Program-made: the position numbers and the translations under genes
Source: Streptomyces mobaraensis
GTDB lineage: Bacteria > Actinomycetota > Actinomycetes > Streptomycetales > Streptomycetaceae
DNA length: 64,000 nt
Direction of reading: 5' to 3'
NCBI RefSeq assembly: GCF_020099395.1
Contig: NZ_CP083590.1
Location: 7,130,001 to 7,194,000 of the forward strand
Shown: positions 44,201 through 53,194 of the stretch, piece after piece
How the letters are laid out: each line of letters opens with the position of its first letter
Numbering within the stretch: position 1 is the first letter of the stretch
The notes under the pieces: model-generated
Database searches by the model: none
What the model was told of the DNA's origin: nothing
The model's input: the letters and a program-made list of their open reading frames with translations, nothing else

Positions 44201-44295
44201 ACCACACCATTTACCCAACGCGTCGCATGTCGTTTGATGAGTATGTGGACCTCATCAAAGGGATGAAATGGCAGAACATAGGGAAGAAGTTGTGA
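41292..44295 (+). pseudogene. RHS/YD-repeat polymorphic toxin, 5' truncated and frameshifted
   Basis: An in-frame TGA precedes LTHRRLIYDQLGRH, so the protein begins in mid YD repeat. Intact RHS proteins have over 1500 residues, with secretion regions that are missing here. YD repeats run to LGAREYDPGIGRFISVDPV, the RHS core end. A six-A tract at 43383-43388 then breaks the frame: five A would join GSW-KNGFLAGAALWG continuously. The downstream frame carries a Hint autocleavage domain (CLHSFTPGTEVLLEDGSS to HAYYVLAGKAPVLVHN), then a C-terminal toxin of about 115 residues ending GHHTIYPTRRMSFDEYVDLI. GC content falls in this last part. I do not recognise the toxin family. Secretion of this copy is unlikely. 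Confidence 0.85.
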
Positions 44296-44789
44296 GTCCA
44301 GAAAGAGATGCCCTGGGGATGGAGGAGTGGCGTGCTTTGGTAGCAGCCGAGCAAGAGGTTGCTCGATGTCGGGCCGAGGTGAACCAGCTGCCCTCGCGTG
44401 TGGACTTGCTGGCGAAGGCGCTTTCGAGCGGTTCGGCGTGGGATCGGTCTGCCGCCCTGGATTTCCTCCATCTCTTCCCTGAAGATGTTCCGAAGCTGCT
44501 CGGTCTCCTGATTGACGTTTCCATGTCGACCGGGTGGGTACTGCCGGCTTGCGAGACGATCCGGGCAGCTCGGCAAGAAATTGATCAATCGCAATTCGCG
44601 CGGGTGGCGCTAGAGTGTCTATCTGGCGGTGAAGTCGACGACTACCTCCGGCTGGCTGACGTGCTGGTCGAGGTTGAAGCGTGGGAGGCTCTGGGCGCCG
44701 TGATTGGTAAAGCTGCCGAGAGTGGCGATCCCGAAATTCGGGAAGTTTCTCGCAGTTTCGCCGAAAGTCATGGCGGTAAGTTGCCATGA
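44292..44789 (+). CDS. Candidate immunity protein for the RHS toxin
   Basis: A 165-residue, fully helical-looking protein beginning VSPERDALGMEEW, with ALSSGSAWDRSAALDFLHLF and AAESGDPEIREVSRSFAE, a HEAT-repeat-like periodicity. The GTG overlaps the toxin stop (GTGA) and has GGGAAG upstream, so translation is coupled to the toxin, which is the normal position for an immunity gene. An ATG at 44268 is an alternative but would overlap the toxin more. GC is lower than in neighbours, as in the toxin domain. It has no recognised family; binding to and inactivating the toxin is inferred from position. Confidence 0.72.
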   Translation: MSPERDALGMEEWRALVAAEQEVARCRAEVNQLPSRVDLLAKALSSGSAWDRSAALDFLHLFPEDVPKLLGLLIDVSMSTGWVLPACETIRAARQEIDQSQFARVALECLSGGEVDDYLRLADVLVEVEAWEALGAVIGKAAESGDPEIREVSRSFAESHGGKLP

Positions 44790-45243
44790 TTGGTGCGTAG
44801 CCCTCGGTGGTAAAAAGAGCCGAGCTTTGCGTTCTCAGGATTTCCGACCCGTTGGAATTCAGTTCTATTGCGACGGGTAAAGATCTGTGAATCCGAAGCT
44901 CCGTCACGTGCGTCCTGGCGGGGCTTCGGCACGGGGTGCCGGTGCAGCAGCGGACGAAGGCGACGCGGGATGACAGTTCGTCGCTGCCACAGCGTGATGC
45001 CTCGGCGTCTCCGGGTGCTGAGCGCCGCCTGCGCAGCTCCAGCAGGCGTTTAACAGTGCGTGTTCGCCTCAGCGTGGTCATCTCCGCAGAAGGCGAACCT
45101 GCGCTTGTCCAGGTCGGCGTGGTCGTTCTCTGAGGGGGTCCGGGGGCACATTTCCGGTGTCCTAAGAATCCGACGATCCAGGTGCCGCCCCGCACGGCGC
45201 CCGTCCCGTAGCGCCCAGCTCCGGGAAGTGGAACCGTGGGAGC
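44790..45243. other. 454-base non-coding region after the RHS locus
   Basis: Lower-GC sequence at its left and GC-rich at its right. Short frames exist but none has a ribosome-binding site or coherent codon bias. It holds the phosphoketolase promoter somewhere in its right third; no clear boxes were seen. It may contain degraded remnants from the RHS locus. Confidence 0.55.
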
Positions 45244-47643
45244 ATGCCGGAGCCCAAGCAGTCTCAGGAGCGCGCCGACGATGCGCGGCCTCCGTCCGAT
45301 GATGAGGTCGCCGCGCTGGACGCGCACTGGCGGGCCGCGAACTATCTGGCCGTCGGGCAGATCTATCTGATGGGGAACCCGCTGCTGGCGGAGCCGTTGC
45401 GGCCGCGGCACATCAAGCCGCGGCTGCTCGGGCACTGGGGGACCTCGCCCGGGCTGAACCTCGTGTACACCCACCTCAACCGGGTGATCAAGCGGCGGGG
45501 GATCGAGGCGCTCTGTGTGTGGGGGCCCGGGCACGGCGGGCCGGCCGTGGTGGCCAACTCGTGGCTGGAGGGGAGCTACAGCGAGACGTATCCCGACGTC
45601 ACCCGGGACGCGGACGGGATGGGGCGGCTGTTCCGGCAGTTCTCGTTTCCCGGCGGGGTGCCCAGTCATGTGGCGCCCGAGACGCCCGGATCGATTCATG
45701 AGGGCGGGGAGCTCGGGTACTCGCTCTCGCACGCCTACGGGGCCGCGTTCGACCGGCCCGAGCTGCTCATGGCCTGCGTCATCGGGGACGGGGAGGCCGA
45801 GACCGGGCCGTTGGCCGCGTCCTGGCATTCCAACAAGTTTCTCGATCCCGTTCGGGATGGTGCTGTACTGCCGATTCTGCATCTCAACGGGTACAAGATC
45901 GCTAATCCCACCGTCCTCGCCCGGCTGCCCGAGCACGAGCTCGACCGGTTGCTGCACGGGTACGGGTACCACGTCCTGCGCGTTGAGGGTGACGATCCGG
46001 CCGCCGTGCATCGGGCCATGGCCGTCGCCATGGACACCGCCTTGGATCATATTGCCGCCATTCGGCGTACCGCCCGGGAGGAAGGCATTGGCGACCGGCC
46101 CTCCTGGCCTGTCATCGTGCTGCGGACGCCCAAGGGGTGGACCGGGCCTGCTGAGGTCGACGGGCTGCCCGTCGAGGGCACCTGGCGGTCCCATCAGGTG
46201 CCGCTCTCCGGGGTCCGGGACGACCCCGAGCACCTGCGGCAGTTGGAGGCGTGGCTGCGGTCGTACCGGCCGGAGGAGCTGTTCGACGAGCGCGGACGCC
46301 CGCGTCCGGACGTGCTGGAGTGCGTGCCCGAGGGGGCGCGGCGGCTCGGCGCCACCCCGTACGCCAACGGCGGGCTGCTCCTCCGCGATCTGCCCGTCCC
46401 GCCCCTGGAGCGGCACGCCGTCGCCGTCGACCGGCCCGGCGCCGGGCGGCACGAGCCGACCGCCGTCCTCGGCGGGCTGCTCGCCGACGTCATGGCCGCG
46501 ACCGCCGACCGCCGGGACTTCCGCGTCGTCGGGCCCGATGAGACCGCTTCGAATCGGCTGCAGGCGGTCTACGGTGCCACCGGCAAGGCGTGGCAGGCCG
46601 CCACCGTTCCCACCGACGAGCATCTCGACCGGCACGGGCGCGTCATGGAGATCCTGTCCGAGCACACCTGCCAGGGGTGGCTGGAGGGGTACCTCCTCAC
46701 CGGGCGGCACGGGCTGTTCTCCTGTTACGAGGCGTTCGTGCACATCGTCGACTCGATGGTCAACCAGCACATCAAGTGGCTGCGGGTCTCCCGGCGGCTG
46801 CCCTGGCGGCGGCCGATCGCCTCCCTCAACTACCTGCTCACGTCGCACGTGTGGCGGCAGGACCACAACGGGTTCTCGCATCAGGATCCCGGCTTCGTCG
46901 ACCACGTCCTCAACAAGAGTCCGGAAGTCGTGCGGGTGTATCTGCCGCCCGACGCCAACACCCTGCTGTCCGTCGCCGACCACGCCCTGCGCAGCCGCGA
47001 CTACGTCAACGTCATCGTCGCGGGCAAACAGCCCTGCTTCGACTGGCTCACCCTCGACCAGGCCCGCGCCCACTGCGCGCGGGGCGCGGGCGTCTGGGAG
47101 TGGGCCGGCACCGAGGACGGGCGGCGGGAGCCGGACGTGGTGCTGGCGTGTGCCGGGGACGTGCCGACACAGGAGGTCCTCGCGGCGGCGAGCCTGCTCC
47201 GGCGGCACCTGCCCGACCTGGCCGTCCGCGTCGTCAACGTCGTCGACATCGCCCGGCTGATGCCGCACGGCGAGCACCCGCACGGCATGCCGGACCACGA
47301 GTTCGACGCCCTCTTCACCACCGACCGGCCCGTCGTCTTCGCGTACCACGGCTACCCGTGGCTCATCCACCGCCTCGCCTACCGGCGGACCGGCCACCCG
47401 AACTTCCACGTCCGCGGCTACAAGGAGTCCGGTACCACGACCACGCCCTTCGACATGGTCGTCAGCAACGACCTCGACCGCTACCGGCTCGTCATGGACG
47501 TCATCGACCGCGTCCCCGGGCTCGCCGTCCGCGCGGCCGCCGTGCGGCAGGCGATGGAGGACGTCCGGACCCGCCACCACGCCTGGATCCGCGAGCACGG
47601 CACGGACCTGCCCGAGGTGGAGGAGTGGAGCTGGGACGGGTGA
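45244..47643 (+). CDS. xfp: Phosphoketolase (xylulose-5-P/fructose-6-P)
   Basis: A 799-residue ThDP enzyme of full family length. [29 protein letters not shown] and [11 protein letters not shown] form the N-terminal ThDP/phosphate site, [20 protein letters not shown] is the ThDP-binding motif (GDGE), and [13 protein letters not shown] opens the pyrimidine domain. It splits xylulose-5-phosphate or fructose-6-phosphate with phosphate to acetyl-phosphate plus glyceraldehyde-3- or erythrose-4-phosphate. With DevS/DevR and pyruvate oxidase nearby it fits a low-oxygen carbon-shunt role. It is transcribed toward the DevR gene (convergent, 10 bases apart). Confidence 0.95.
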   Translation: MPEPKQSQERADDARPPSDDEVAALDAHWRAANYLAVGQIYLMGNPLLAEPLRPRHIKPRLLGHWGTSPGLNLVYTHLNRVIKRRGIEALCVWGPGHGGPAVVANSWLEGSYSETYPDVTRDADGMGRLFRQFSFPGGVPSHVAPETPGSIHEGGELGYSLSHAYGAAFDRPELLMACVIGDGEAETGPLAASWHSNKFLDPVRDGAVLPILHLNGYKIANPTVLARLPEHELDRLLHGYGYHVLRVEGDDPAAVHRAMAVAMDTALDHIAAIRRTAREEGIGDRPSWPVIVLRTPKGWTGPAEVDGLPVEGTWRSHQVPLSGVRDDPEHLRQLEAWLRSYRPEELFDERGRPRPDVLECVPEGARRLGATPYANGGLLLRDLPVPPLERHAVAVDRPGAGRHEPTAVLGGLLADVMAATADRRDFRVVGPDETASNRLQAVYGATGKAWQAATVPTDEHLDRHGRVMEILSEHTCQGWLEGYLLTGRHGLFSCYEAFVHIVDSMVNQHIKWLRVSRRLPWRRPIASLNYLLTSHVWRQDHNGFSHQDPGFVDHVLNKSPEVVRVYLPPDANTLLSVADHALRSRDYVNVIVAGKQPCFDWLTLDQARAHCARGAGVWEWAGTEDGRREPDVVLACAGDVPTQEVLAAASLLRRHLPDLAVRVVNVVDIARLMPHGEHPHGMPDHEFDALFTTDRPVVFAYHGYPWLIHRLAYRRTGHPNFHVRGYKESGTTTTPFDMVVSNDLDRYRLVMDVIDRVPGLAVRAAAVRQAMEDVRTRHHAWIREHGTDLPEVEEWSWDG

Positions 47644-47653
47644 GCGCGGTGGC

Positions 47654-48334
47654 TCAGGCGCCCGCCCGGGCCGCCTCCGAGGCGATCACCGCCGCCTGGA
47701 TGCGGCGCTCCACGCCCAGCTTGGCGAGCAGCCGCGAAATGTGGTTCTTGACGGTCTTCTCGGAGAGGAAGAGCTGCCGGCCGATCTGCCGGTTGGTCAT
47801 GCCCTCGCCGATGAGCGCGAGGATGTCGCGCTCACGCGGCGACAGGCCCGCCAGCCGGTCGTCCTCCGGGTGGGCGCCCTCGTCGCCGCGCAGGCTGCTC
47901 ATCAGCCGGGCGGTGGTGGCCGGGTCGAGCATGGACTGCCCGGAGGCGACCGTGCGGATCGCCGCCACCAGGTCGGAGCCCTTGATCTGCTTGAGGACGT
48001 AGCCCGCCGCACCCGCCATGATGGCGTCCAGCAGGGCGTCGTCGTCGTCGAACGACGTGAGCATCAGGCAGGCCAGGTCCGGCATCCGCGACCGCAGTTC
48101 GCGGCAGACCGAGATGCCGTCGCCGTCGGGCAGCCGGACGTCCAGCACGGCGACGTCCGGGCGCAGCGCGGGGCCCCGGGCGAGGGCCTGGCCGATCGTG
48201 CCGGCCTCGCCGGCCACCGTGATGTCGTCCTCGGCGTCCAGCAGGTCCTGGATGCCCCGCCGGACGACTTCGTGGTCGTCCAGGAGGAACACCCGGATCG
48301 GCTTCTCCGGAGAGAAGACCCTTGCCTGTTCCAC
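47654..48334 (-). CDS. devR: NarL/DevR-type response regulator
   Basis: A 226-residue two-component regulator. [20 protein letters not shown] and the receiver Asp in [12 protein letters not shown] are followed by a LuxR-type helix-turn-helix [20 protein letters not shown] with the recognition helix after [20 protein letters not shown]. Layout and spacing match DevR/DosR. The GTG 48334 sits after GGAGGGG (close spacing), with GTG 48349 as an alternative. Its probable kinase is the DevS-like protein at 38.5 kb. It is divergent from two small genes across a region containing the palindrome shared with ctaD. Confidence 0.9.
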   Translation of the reverse strand: MEQARVFSPEKPIRVFLLDDHEVVRRGIQDLLDAEDDITVAGEAGTIGQALARGPALRPDVAVLDVRLPDGDGISVCRELRSRMPDLACLMLTSFDDDDALLDAIMAGAAGYVLKQIKGSDLVAAIRTVASGQSMLDPATTARLMSSLRGDEGAHPEDDRLAGLSPRERDILALIGEGMTNRQIGRQLFLSEKTVKNHISRLLAKLGVERRIQAAVIASEAARAGA

Positions 48335-48415
48335 TGCCCCTCCTGTCACCGTCCGCGCCGGTCGTACCGGTCACGCTTCGTGTCGATCGTGGTCGATCGT
48401 ACGGGGTGGTGCCAT

Positions 48416-48429
48416 GGGCCGAACGGCCC
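48416..48429. promoter_or_regulatory. Palindrome GGGCCGAACGGCCC between devR and a small operon
   Basis: The same 14-mer found upstream of ctaD at 37296. It lies 82 bases from the devR start and 174 bases from the divergent gene. A second dyad, CCTCCG-TAAC-CGGAGG, follows at 48432-48447. It is a candidate target of the adjacent response regulator. Confidence 0.55.
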
Positions 48430-48602
48430 CACCTCCGTAACCGGAGGGTGTCCTCACAGCGCACGGGCCACCACCGTCCCGTCCTGCGGAGCCGAACGGG
48501 TGGTGTCCGCGTCACGGCTGTTCACGGCGCCCGAAGGCCCGGCGCACGCTGTGCCCACAGTGCTTCCTCCCGCGCACGGCGATTGCGGAAAGGCGGTGGA
48601 AC

Positions 48603-48881
48603 ATGGCCGGTCTGGAAGTCAAGAGCAGCGGGCTGCTGTTCCTCGGCAACGGTCAACAGAACAATTTCGCCTTCGACTTCGGCAAGGTCCCGCCCGGCAG
48701 CTCCTGGATCCGGCCCTGCGTGAACCACACGTCGTTCAGCGACCGGAACGCGCAGCTGGAGTACGTGTCCGAGTTCTCGTTCTGGGACTTCAACGACCCG
48801 ATCCCGCCGTTCTGGGGGGTAACCCTCCGGGCGACCGGGAACTCCGAGTTCATTTTCACCCTCGTCCTTGTGACCCCGTGA
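48603..48881 (+). CDS. Small beta-rich hypothetical protein
   Basis: A 92-residue protein starting MAGLEVKSSGLLFLGNGQQN. Strand-rich and aromatic throughout (NNFAFDFGK, YVSEFSFWDFNDPIPPFWGV, NSEFIFTLVLVTP), with no signal peptide and a single Cys. It looks like a small beta-sandwich or lectin-like subunit. I do not recognise the family. The stop overlaps the next gene start (GTGA), so the pair is coupled. It is divergent from devR and may be under its control. Confidence 0.7.
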   Translation: MAGLEVKSSGLLFLGNGQQNNFAFDFGKVPPGSSWIRPCVNHTSFSDRNAQLEYVSEFSFWDFNDPIPPFWGVTLRATGNSEFIFTLVLVTP

Positions 48882-49126
48882 CGGAAACGGACGGTTCGCT
48901 CATGCGCGTGCACGCGGTATTCGACGAGAACGGGGAGATCCTCGCCCTGGCGGAGATCGTGGAGGAGGGCGACGATCGCATCGGGGTCCGCCCGGTGCCC
49001 GGTGACGACCGCAAGATGGCGGAATTCACGGTGCCGGAGGAGTGCGTCGGGAAGCCTCTCGCTGCGCTGGCCGCCCGCTATCGGGTGGACGACGCGTCCG
49101 GCGGGGCCCGGCTGGCCCGGCGATAG
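48878..49126 (+). CDS. Small hypothetical protein coupled to the preceding gene
   Basis: An 82-residue acidic protein: VTETDGSLMRVHAVFDENGE, ILALAEIVEEGDDRIGVRPV, then KMAEFTVPEECVGKPLAALA. The GTG start overlaps the upstream stop; ATG 48902 is the alternative. It is compact, soluble and of unknown function, possibly a partner of the 92-residue protein. Confidence 0.65.
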   Translation: MTETDGSLMRVHAVFDENGEILALAEIVEEGDDRIGVRPVPGDDRKMAEFTVPEECVGKPLAALAARYRVDDASGGARLARR

Positions 49127-49535
49127 CGGTCGCCTGACGGCCCTGCGGCCTGACGGCCCTGCGGCCTGACGGCCCTGCGGCCTGACGGCCCGAAGACCCG
49201 GCGGTCCGGCGGTCCGAAGATCCGGCGGTCCGACAGCCTAACGACCCGGCGACCCGACGACCCGGCGACCCGACGACCCGGCGGTCCGGTGGCCGGGCGG
49301 TCCGACGTCCCGGCGACCCGGCGCCAGCGGTCGCCGTCGGCCGTCGGCAGGACATGGCCGGCGGCAGCGCACGGCCGTCGGCAACGGACGGCCGGCGGCA
49401 GCGAGCGTTCAGCGGCAGCGGACGGGGGGCAGGCGGCGGGGCGCGGACGCGAAGCGGTCGTGGACCGGCTCGTCCGGCGGGTGCGCACGGGCCGCCGGAC
49501 GGGTCACTGGGACGATGACGACAGGGCAGGAACCG
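49127..49535. repeat. Intergenic tandem-repeat region (16-base and 9-base units)
   Basis: From 49133, cctgacggccctgcgg is repeated four times (16-base unit, last copy diverged). It passes into cccggcggtccg and then into alternating cccggcgac/cccgacgac 9-base units up to about 49325. No gene fits, since the 16-base unit breaks every frame. The rest to 49535 is plain GC-rich spacer before the convergent ThDP enzyme gene. Confidence 0.85.
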
Positions 49536-51278
49536 TCAGGGCCGCGGGATGTTCCGCAGATTCGAGCGCGCCATCTGCACCATCCGCCCCACACCCCCGT
49601 CCAGCACCATCTTCCCCGCCGACAGAGCAAACCCGCTCACCATGTCCGCGCTGATCTTCGGCGGCATCGAGAGCGCGTTGGGATCGGTCACGATGTCCAC
49701 CAGCGCCGGACCCTTGTGCCGGAACGCGTCCCGCAGCGCGCCGCGCACGTGCTTGGGCTTTTCCACCCGCACCCCGTACGCCCCGGCCGCCGTCGCGAGG
49801 GCCGCGAAGTCCGGGTTGCGGTTGGCCGTGCCGTACGACGGCAGGCCGCCCACCATCATCTCCAGCTCCACCATGCCCAGCGACGAGTTGTTGAACAGCA
49901 CCACCTTCACCGGCAGCCCGTACTGCACCAGCGTCAGGAAGTCGCCCATCAGCATGGAGAACCCGCCGTCCCCGGACATCGACACCACCTGCCGGTCGGG
50001 GTCGAGGAACTGCGCCCCGATCGCCTGCGGCAGCGCGTTGGCCATCGAGCCGTGGGTGAACGAGCCGATGACACGCCGCCGGCCGTTGGGGGTGAGGTAG
50101 CGGGCGGCCCAGACGTTGTTCATGCCGGTGTCCACGGTGAACACCGCGTCGTCCGCCGCCTCCTCGTCCAGCACCGACGCCACGTACTCCGGGTGGATCG
50201 GCGTGTGCTTCTCCACCTTCCGCGTGTACGCCTTGACGACGCCCTCCAGGGCGTCCGCGTGCTTCTTGAGCATCTTGTCGAGGAACTTCCGGCCGCTCTT
50301 GACCTGCACCTTCGGTGTGAGGCAGCGCAGCGTCTCGCGGACGTCGCCCCACACCGCGAGGTCCAGCGCGGACCGCCGGCCCAGGTGCTCGGGCCGCACG
50401 TCCACCTGGGCGATCTTGACGTCGTCGGGCAGGAACGCGGTGTACGGGAAGTCGGTGCCCAGCAGGATCAGCAGGTCGCACTCGTGCGTGGCGTCGTAGG
50501 CGGCGCCGTAGCCGAGCAGGCCGCTCATGCCGACGTCGTACGGGTTGTCGTACTGGATCCACTCCTTGCCGCGCAGCGCGTGGCCGACGGGCGCCTTCAC
50601 CCGCTCGGCGAACCGCATCACCTCGTCGTGCGCCCCCGCCGTGCCGGCGCCGCAGAACAGCGTCACCTTGCCGGCCTCGTCGACCATCCGCGCCAGCGCG
50701 TCGATCTCCGCGTCCCCGGGACGCACCGACGGCCGGGTGGTGACCAGCGCGTGGTCCCCGGTGGGCGCGGCGGCCGGCTGGCCGGCGACGTCCCCCGGCA
50801 GCACGATGACGCCGACGCCGCCACGCCCGATCGCGTTCTGGATGCCGGTGCGCAGCACGCGCGGCATCTGCTGCGGGGTGGACACCAGCTCGCAGTAGTG
50901 ACTGCACTCCTGGAACAGCCGGTCCGGGTGGGTCTCCTGGAAGAAGCCGCTGCCGATCTCGCCGCTCGGGATGTGCGAGGCCAGCGCGAGCACGGGCGCC
51001 ATGGAACGGTGGGCGTCGTACAGGCCGTTGATCAGGTGCAGGTTCCCGGGGCCGCAGGAACCGGCGCAGGCCGCCAGCTTGCCGGTGAGCTGCGCCTCCG
51101 CGCCCGCGGCGAACGCGGCGGCCTCCTCGTGGCGGACGTGCACCCAGTCGATGGCCGCGTTGCGGCGCACCGCGTCCACGACCGGGTTGAGGCTGTCGCC
51201 GACGACTCCGTAGAGCCGGCGCACCCCGGCCCGCGCCAGGATGTCGACGAACTGCTCCGCCACCGTCTGCTTGGCCAT
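49536..51278 (-). CDS. poxB: Pyruvate oxidase / pyruvate dehydrogenase (quinone)-type ThDP enzyme
   Basis: A 580-residue ThDP/FAD enzyme of the acetolactate-synthase superfamily. VVGDSLNPVVDAVRR and HVRHEEAAAFAAGAEAQ (catalytic Glu) belong to the pyrimidine domain, DVKIAQVDVRPEHLGRR to the FAD-type central domain, and MSGDGGFSMLMGDFLTLVQY with NNSSLGMVELEMM to the pyrophosphate domain. It resembles PoxB, which converts pyruvate to acetate and CO2 while reducing membrane quinone. The ATG has GGAGGAG. With phosphoketolase and cytochrome oxidase nearby it suits overflow or microaerobic metabolism. Acetolactate synthase is less likely. Confidence 0.88.
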   Translation of the reverse strand: MAKQTVAEQFVDILARAGVRRLYGVVGDSLNPVVDAVRRNAAIDWVHVRHEEAAAFAAGAEAQLTGKLAACAGSCGPGNLHLINGLYDAHRSMAPVLALASHIPSGEIGSGFFQETHPDRLFQECSHYCELVSTPQQMPRVLRTGIQNAIGRGGVGVIVLPGDVAGQPAAAPTGDHALVTTRPSVRPGDAEIDALARMVDEAGKVTLFCGAGTAGAHDEVMRFAERVKAPVGHALRGKEWIQYDNPYDVGMSGLLGYGAAYDATHECDLLILLGTDFPYTAFLPDDVKIAQVDVRPEHLGRRSALDLAVWGDVRETLRCLTPKVQVKSGRKFLDKMLKKHADALEGVVKAYTRKVEKHTPIHPEYVASVLDEEAADDAVFTVDTGMNNVWAARYLTPNGRRRVIGSFTHGSMANALPQAIGAQFLDPDRQVVSMSGDGGFSMLMGDFLTLVQYGLPVKVVLFNNSSLGMVELEMMVGGLPSYGTANRNPDFAALATAAGAYGVRVEKPKHVRGALRDAFRHKGPALVDIVTDPNALSMPPKISADMVSGFALSAGKMVLDGGVGRMVQMARSNLRNIPRP

Positions 51279-51409
51279 GAGAACGCTCCTCCGTTCCGCC
51301 GTGTCGTACGCGACCGGCGCGTGGCCGGTCACTCGCGCCCCTGCCCCCATCCACCCACGGAACACCTGGTCATGCATCTTCGTGCGGGCCGGCCGCGCCC
51401 CGGGCCCGC

Positions 51410-52774
51410 TCAGTCCAGGCCGCGTGCCGCCCGGAAGCGGGCCAGGGCCTCGGCGAGGTCGACGAGCGGTTCCGGGTAGCGCAGCCGGGAGCGGACGGCG
51501 GCGGGCAGCTTCCACGGTTCGTGGACGGCGGGGCCGGGCACACCGGCCAGTTCCGGGACCCAGCGGCGGACGTAGTCGCCGCCGGGATCGAAGCGGCGGC
51601 CCTGCACGACCGGGTTGAGGACGCGGTTGGGGCGGGTGTCGGTGCCCGTGCCGGCCATCCACTGCCAGTTGAGCTGGTTGTTGGCCAGGTCGCCGTCGAC
51701 CAGGTGGTGGAGGAAGTGCCGGGCGCCCTCCCGCCAGTCGTGGTGGAGGGTCTTGGCGAGGAAGGAGGCGACGATCATCCGGGCCCGGTTGTGCGTCCAG
51801 CCTTCGTGGGCGAGTTGGCGCATCGCCGCGTCGACGACCGGGTAGCCGGTGTGCCCGGCCCGCCAGGCGTCGAACTCGCCGGCGTCCCGCCGCCAGCGGT
51901 CGTGGCGCGTCCGGTAGTCGGCGGAGGCGGCCCGGGGGCGGGCGGCCAGCACCTGGTGGTGGAAGTCCCGCCAGGCCAGCTGGCGGACGAACGCCTCGGC
52001 GCCCGGCGAGTCCCCGCGCGCCCGCGTCACCACCTCGAGCGGTGACAGGCAGCCGAAGTGGAGGTACGCGGAGAGGCGGGACGTGGCGTCGGCGGCCAGG
52101 TCGTCGTGGAGCTCGGCGTAACGGTCGACGCCGTCGCGCAGCCAGGCCGTCAGCCGCCGCCGGCCCTCGCGCTCGCCGCCCGCGGGCAGGCCGGGCGCCG
52201 CGCCGCCGGCCCCGAGGTCCGCGGCCGAGGGCACCGGCAGCCCGTCCACCTCGGGGACGTCGACGCGCCGGGGCGGGTCCACGACCGCCCGGGGCGGCTC
52301 CGCCGACCAGCGGCGGAAGTACGGCGTGAACACCGCGAAGTGGTCCTTCCCGGTGGGCGACACCTCGCCCGGCGCCACCACCGTGACGACCGCGTCGTGC
52401 ACGCGCAGCCGCCGCCCGTCCGCCTCCAGCGCGGCGCGCAGCCGCTCCTCGCGGCGGTGCGCGTAGCCGCTCACCCCGCCGGCGACGTGCACCTCCGCCG
52501 CGTCCGTCGCGGCGGCCACCCGGCAGGTCTCCTCGACCACGTCACCCCGGCGGACGACCAGCCGGCCGCCGCGCGCCCGCAGCCCCTCGTCGAGGTCGGC
52601 CAGGCAGCCGGCGAGGAACGCGGACCGGTTCGGCGCGGCGAAGCCGGCGGCGGCGACGCCGCTGTCGACGACGAACAGCGGGACGACGCGGTCGCCGGCG
52701 CGGAGGGCCGCCCGCAGCACGGGGTTGTCGTGCAGCCGCAGGTCGGAGGTGAACAGGGCGAGGGCGACGGGCAT
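51410..52774 (-). CDS. phr: Deoxyribodipyrimidine photolyase
   Basis: A 454-residue class I photolyase/cryptochrome. ALALFTSDLRLHDNPVLRAAL opens the antenna-binding alpha/beta domain, and the C-terminal FAD domain has RLSAYLHFGCLSP, RQLAWRDFHHQVL, TGYPVVDAAMRQL and NNQLNWQWMAGTG, the DNA- and FAD-contacting blocks. It repairs UV pyrimidine dimers using light. It reads convergently or alone; no regulatory partner is seen. The start ATG is internal-methionine free and well placed. Confidence 0.95.
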   Translation of the reverse strand: MPVALALFTSDLRLHDNPVLRAALRAGDRVVPLFVVDSGVAAAGFAAPNRSAFLAGCLADLDEGLRARGGRLVVRRGDVVEETCRVAAATDAAEVHVAGGVSGYAHRREERLRAALEADGRRLRVHDAVVTVVAPGEVSPTGKDHFAVFTPYFRRWSAEPPRAVVDPPRRVDVPEVDGLPVPSAADLGAGGAAPGLPAGGEREGRRRLTAWLRDGVDRYAELHDDLAADATSRLSAYLHFGCLSPLEVVTRARGDSPGAEAFVRQLAWRDFHHQVLAARPRAASADYRTRHDRWRRDAGEFDAWRAGHTGYPVVDAAMRQLAHEGWTHNRARMIVASFLAKTLHHDWREGARHFLHHLVDGDLANNQLNWQWMAGTGTDTRPNRVLNPVVQGRRFDPGGDYVRRWVPELAGVPGPAVHEPWKLPAAVRSRLRYPEPLVDLAEALARFRAARGLD

Positions 52775-52956
52775 GGCGCCAGGCTACGGCGCGTCCCGCG
52801 GCGGCCGGGGACGCGACAAGGCGCGGCGCGGGGGCCGTTCGGGTGAGCGGGCGGCCCCGGGCAGGGATGCCGGGCCGGGGCCTGGAACACCTGATCAGGA
52901 ACCCCACGCGCCCCGGGCGCGGCGGGGGAGGAGCGACCGCGACGAGAGAGGCCCGT

Positions 52957-53175
52957 ATGCCCGCCGACGAACTGCCCCGCTTCCTGGCGGCCCTGAGCCC
53001 CGCGAGCCGGAAGAAGGTCGAGAGCCAGCCGCCCGAACGGCAGGAGCAACTGGCCGCCGCCTGGGAGGCGGAACTCAGTGAGGACACCGACCTGGACACG
53101 CTGAGTGAGCTGTCACCCGCGGCGGCGGCGGACGAGGCGGCGGAACGGGTGGTGCGGGAGTTTTTCGAGGAGTGA
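52957..53175 (+). CDS. Small helical hypothetical protein
   Basis: A 72-residue acidic protein: MPADELPRFLAALSPASRKK, then PPERQEQLAAAWEAELSEDT and ADEAAERVVREFFEE. A GAGAGAGG site precedes the ATG. It is probably two amphipathic helices. No function is recognised. It is divergent from the photolyase gene and convergent with a membrane protein gene (19 bases). Confidence 0.6.
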   Translation: MPADELPRFLAALSPASRKKVESQPPERQEQLAAAWEAELSEDTDLDTLSELSPAAAADEAAERVVREFFEE

Positions 53176-53194
53176 CGTGAGGGCGGGGAGGGGG

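Noticed and set aside
44790..45133. Short Arg/Cys-rich frames after the immunity gene
   Set aside because: They lack ribosome-binding sites and resemble degraded non-coding DNA; a transposase remnant could not be shown.
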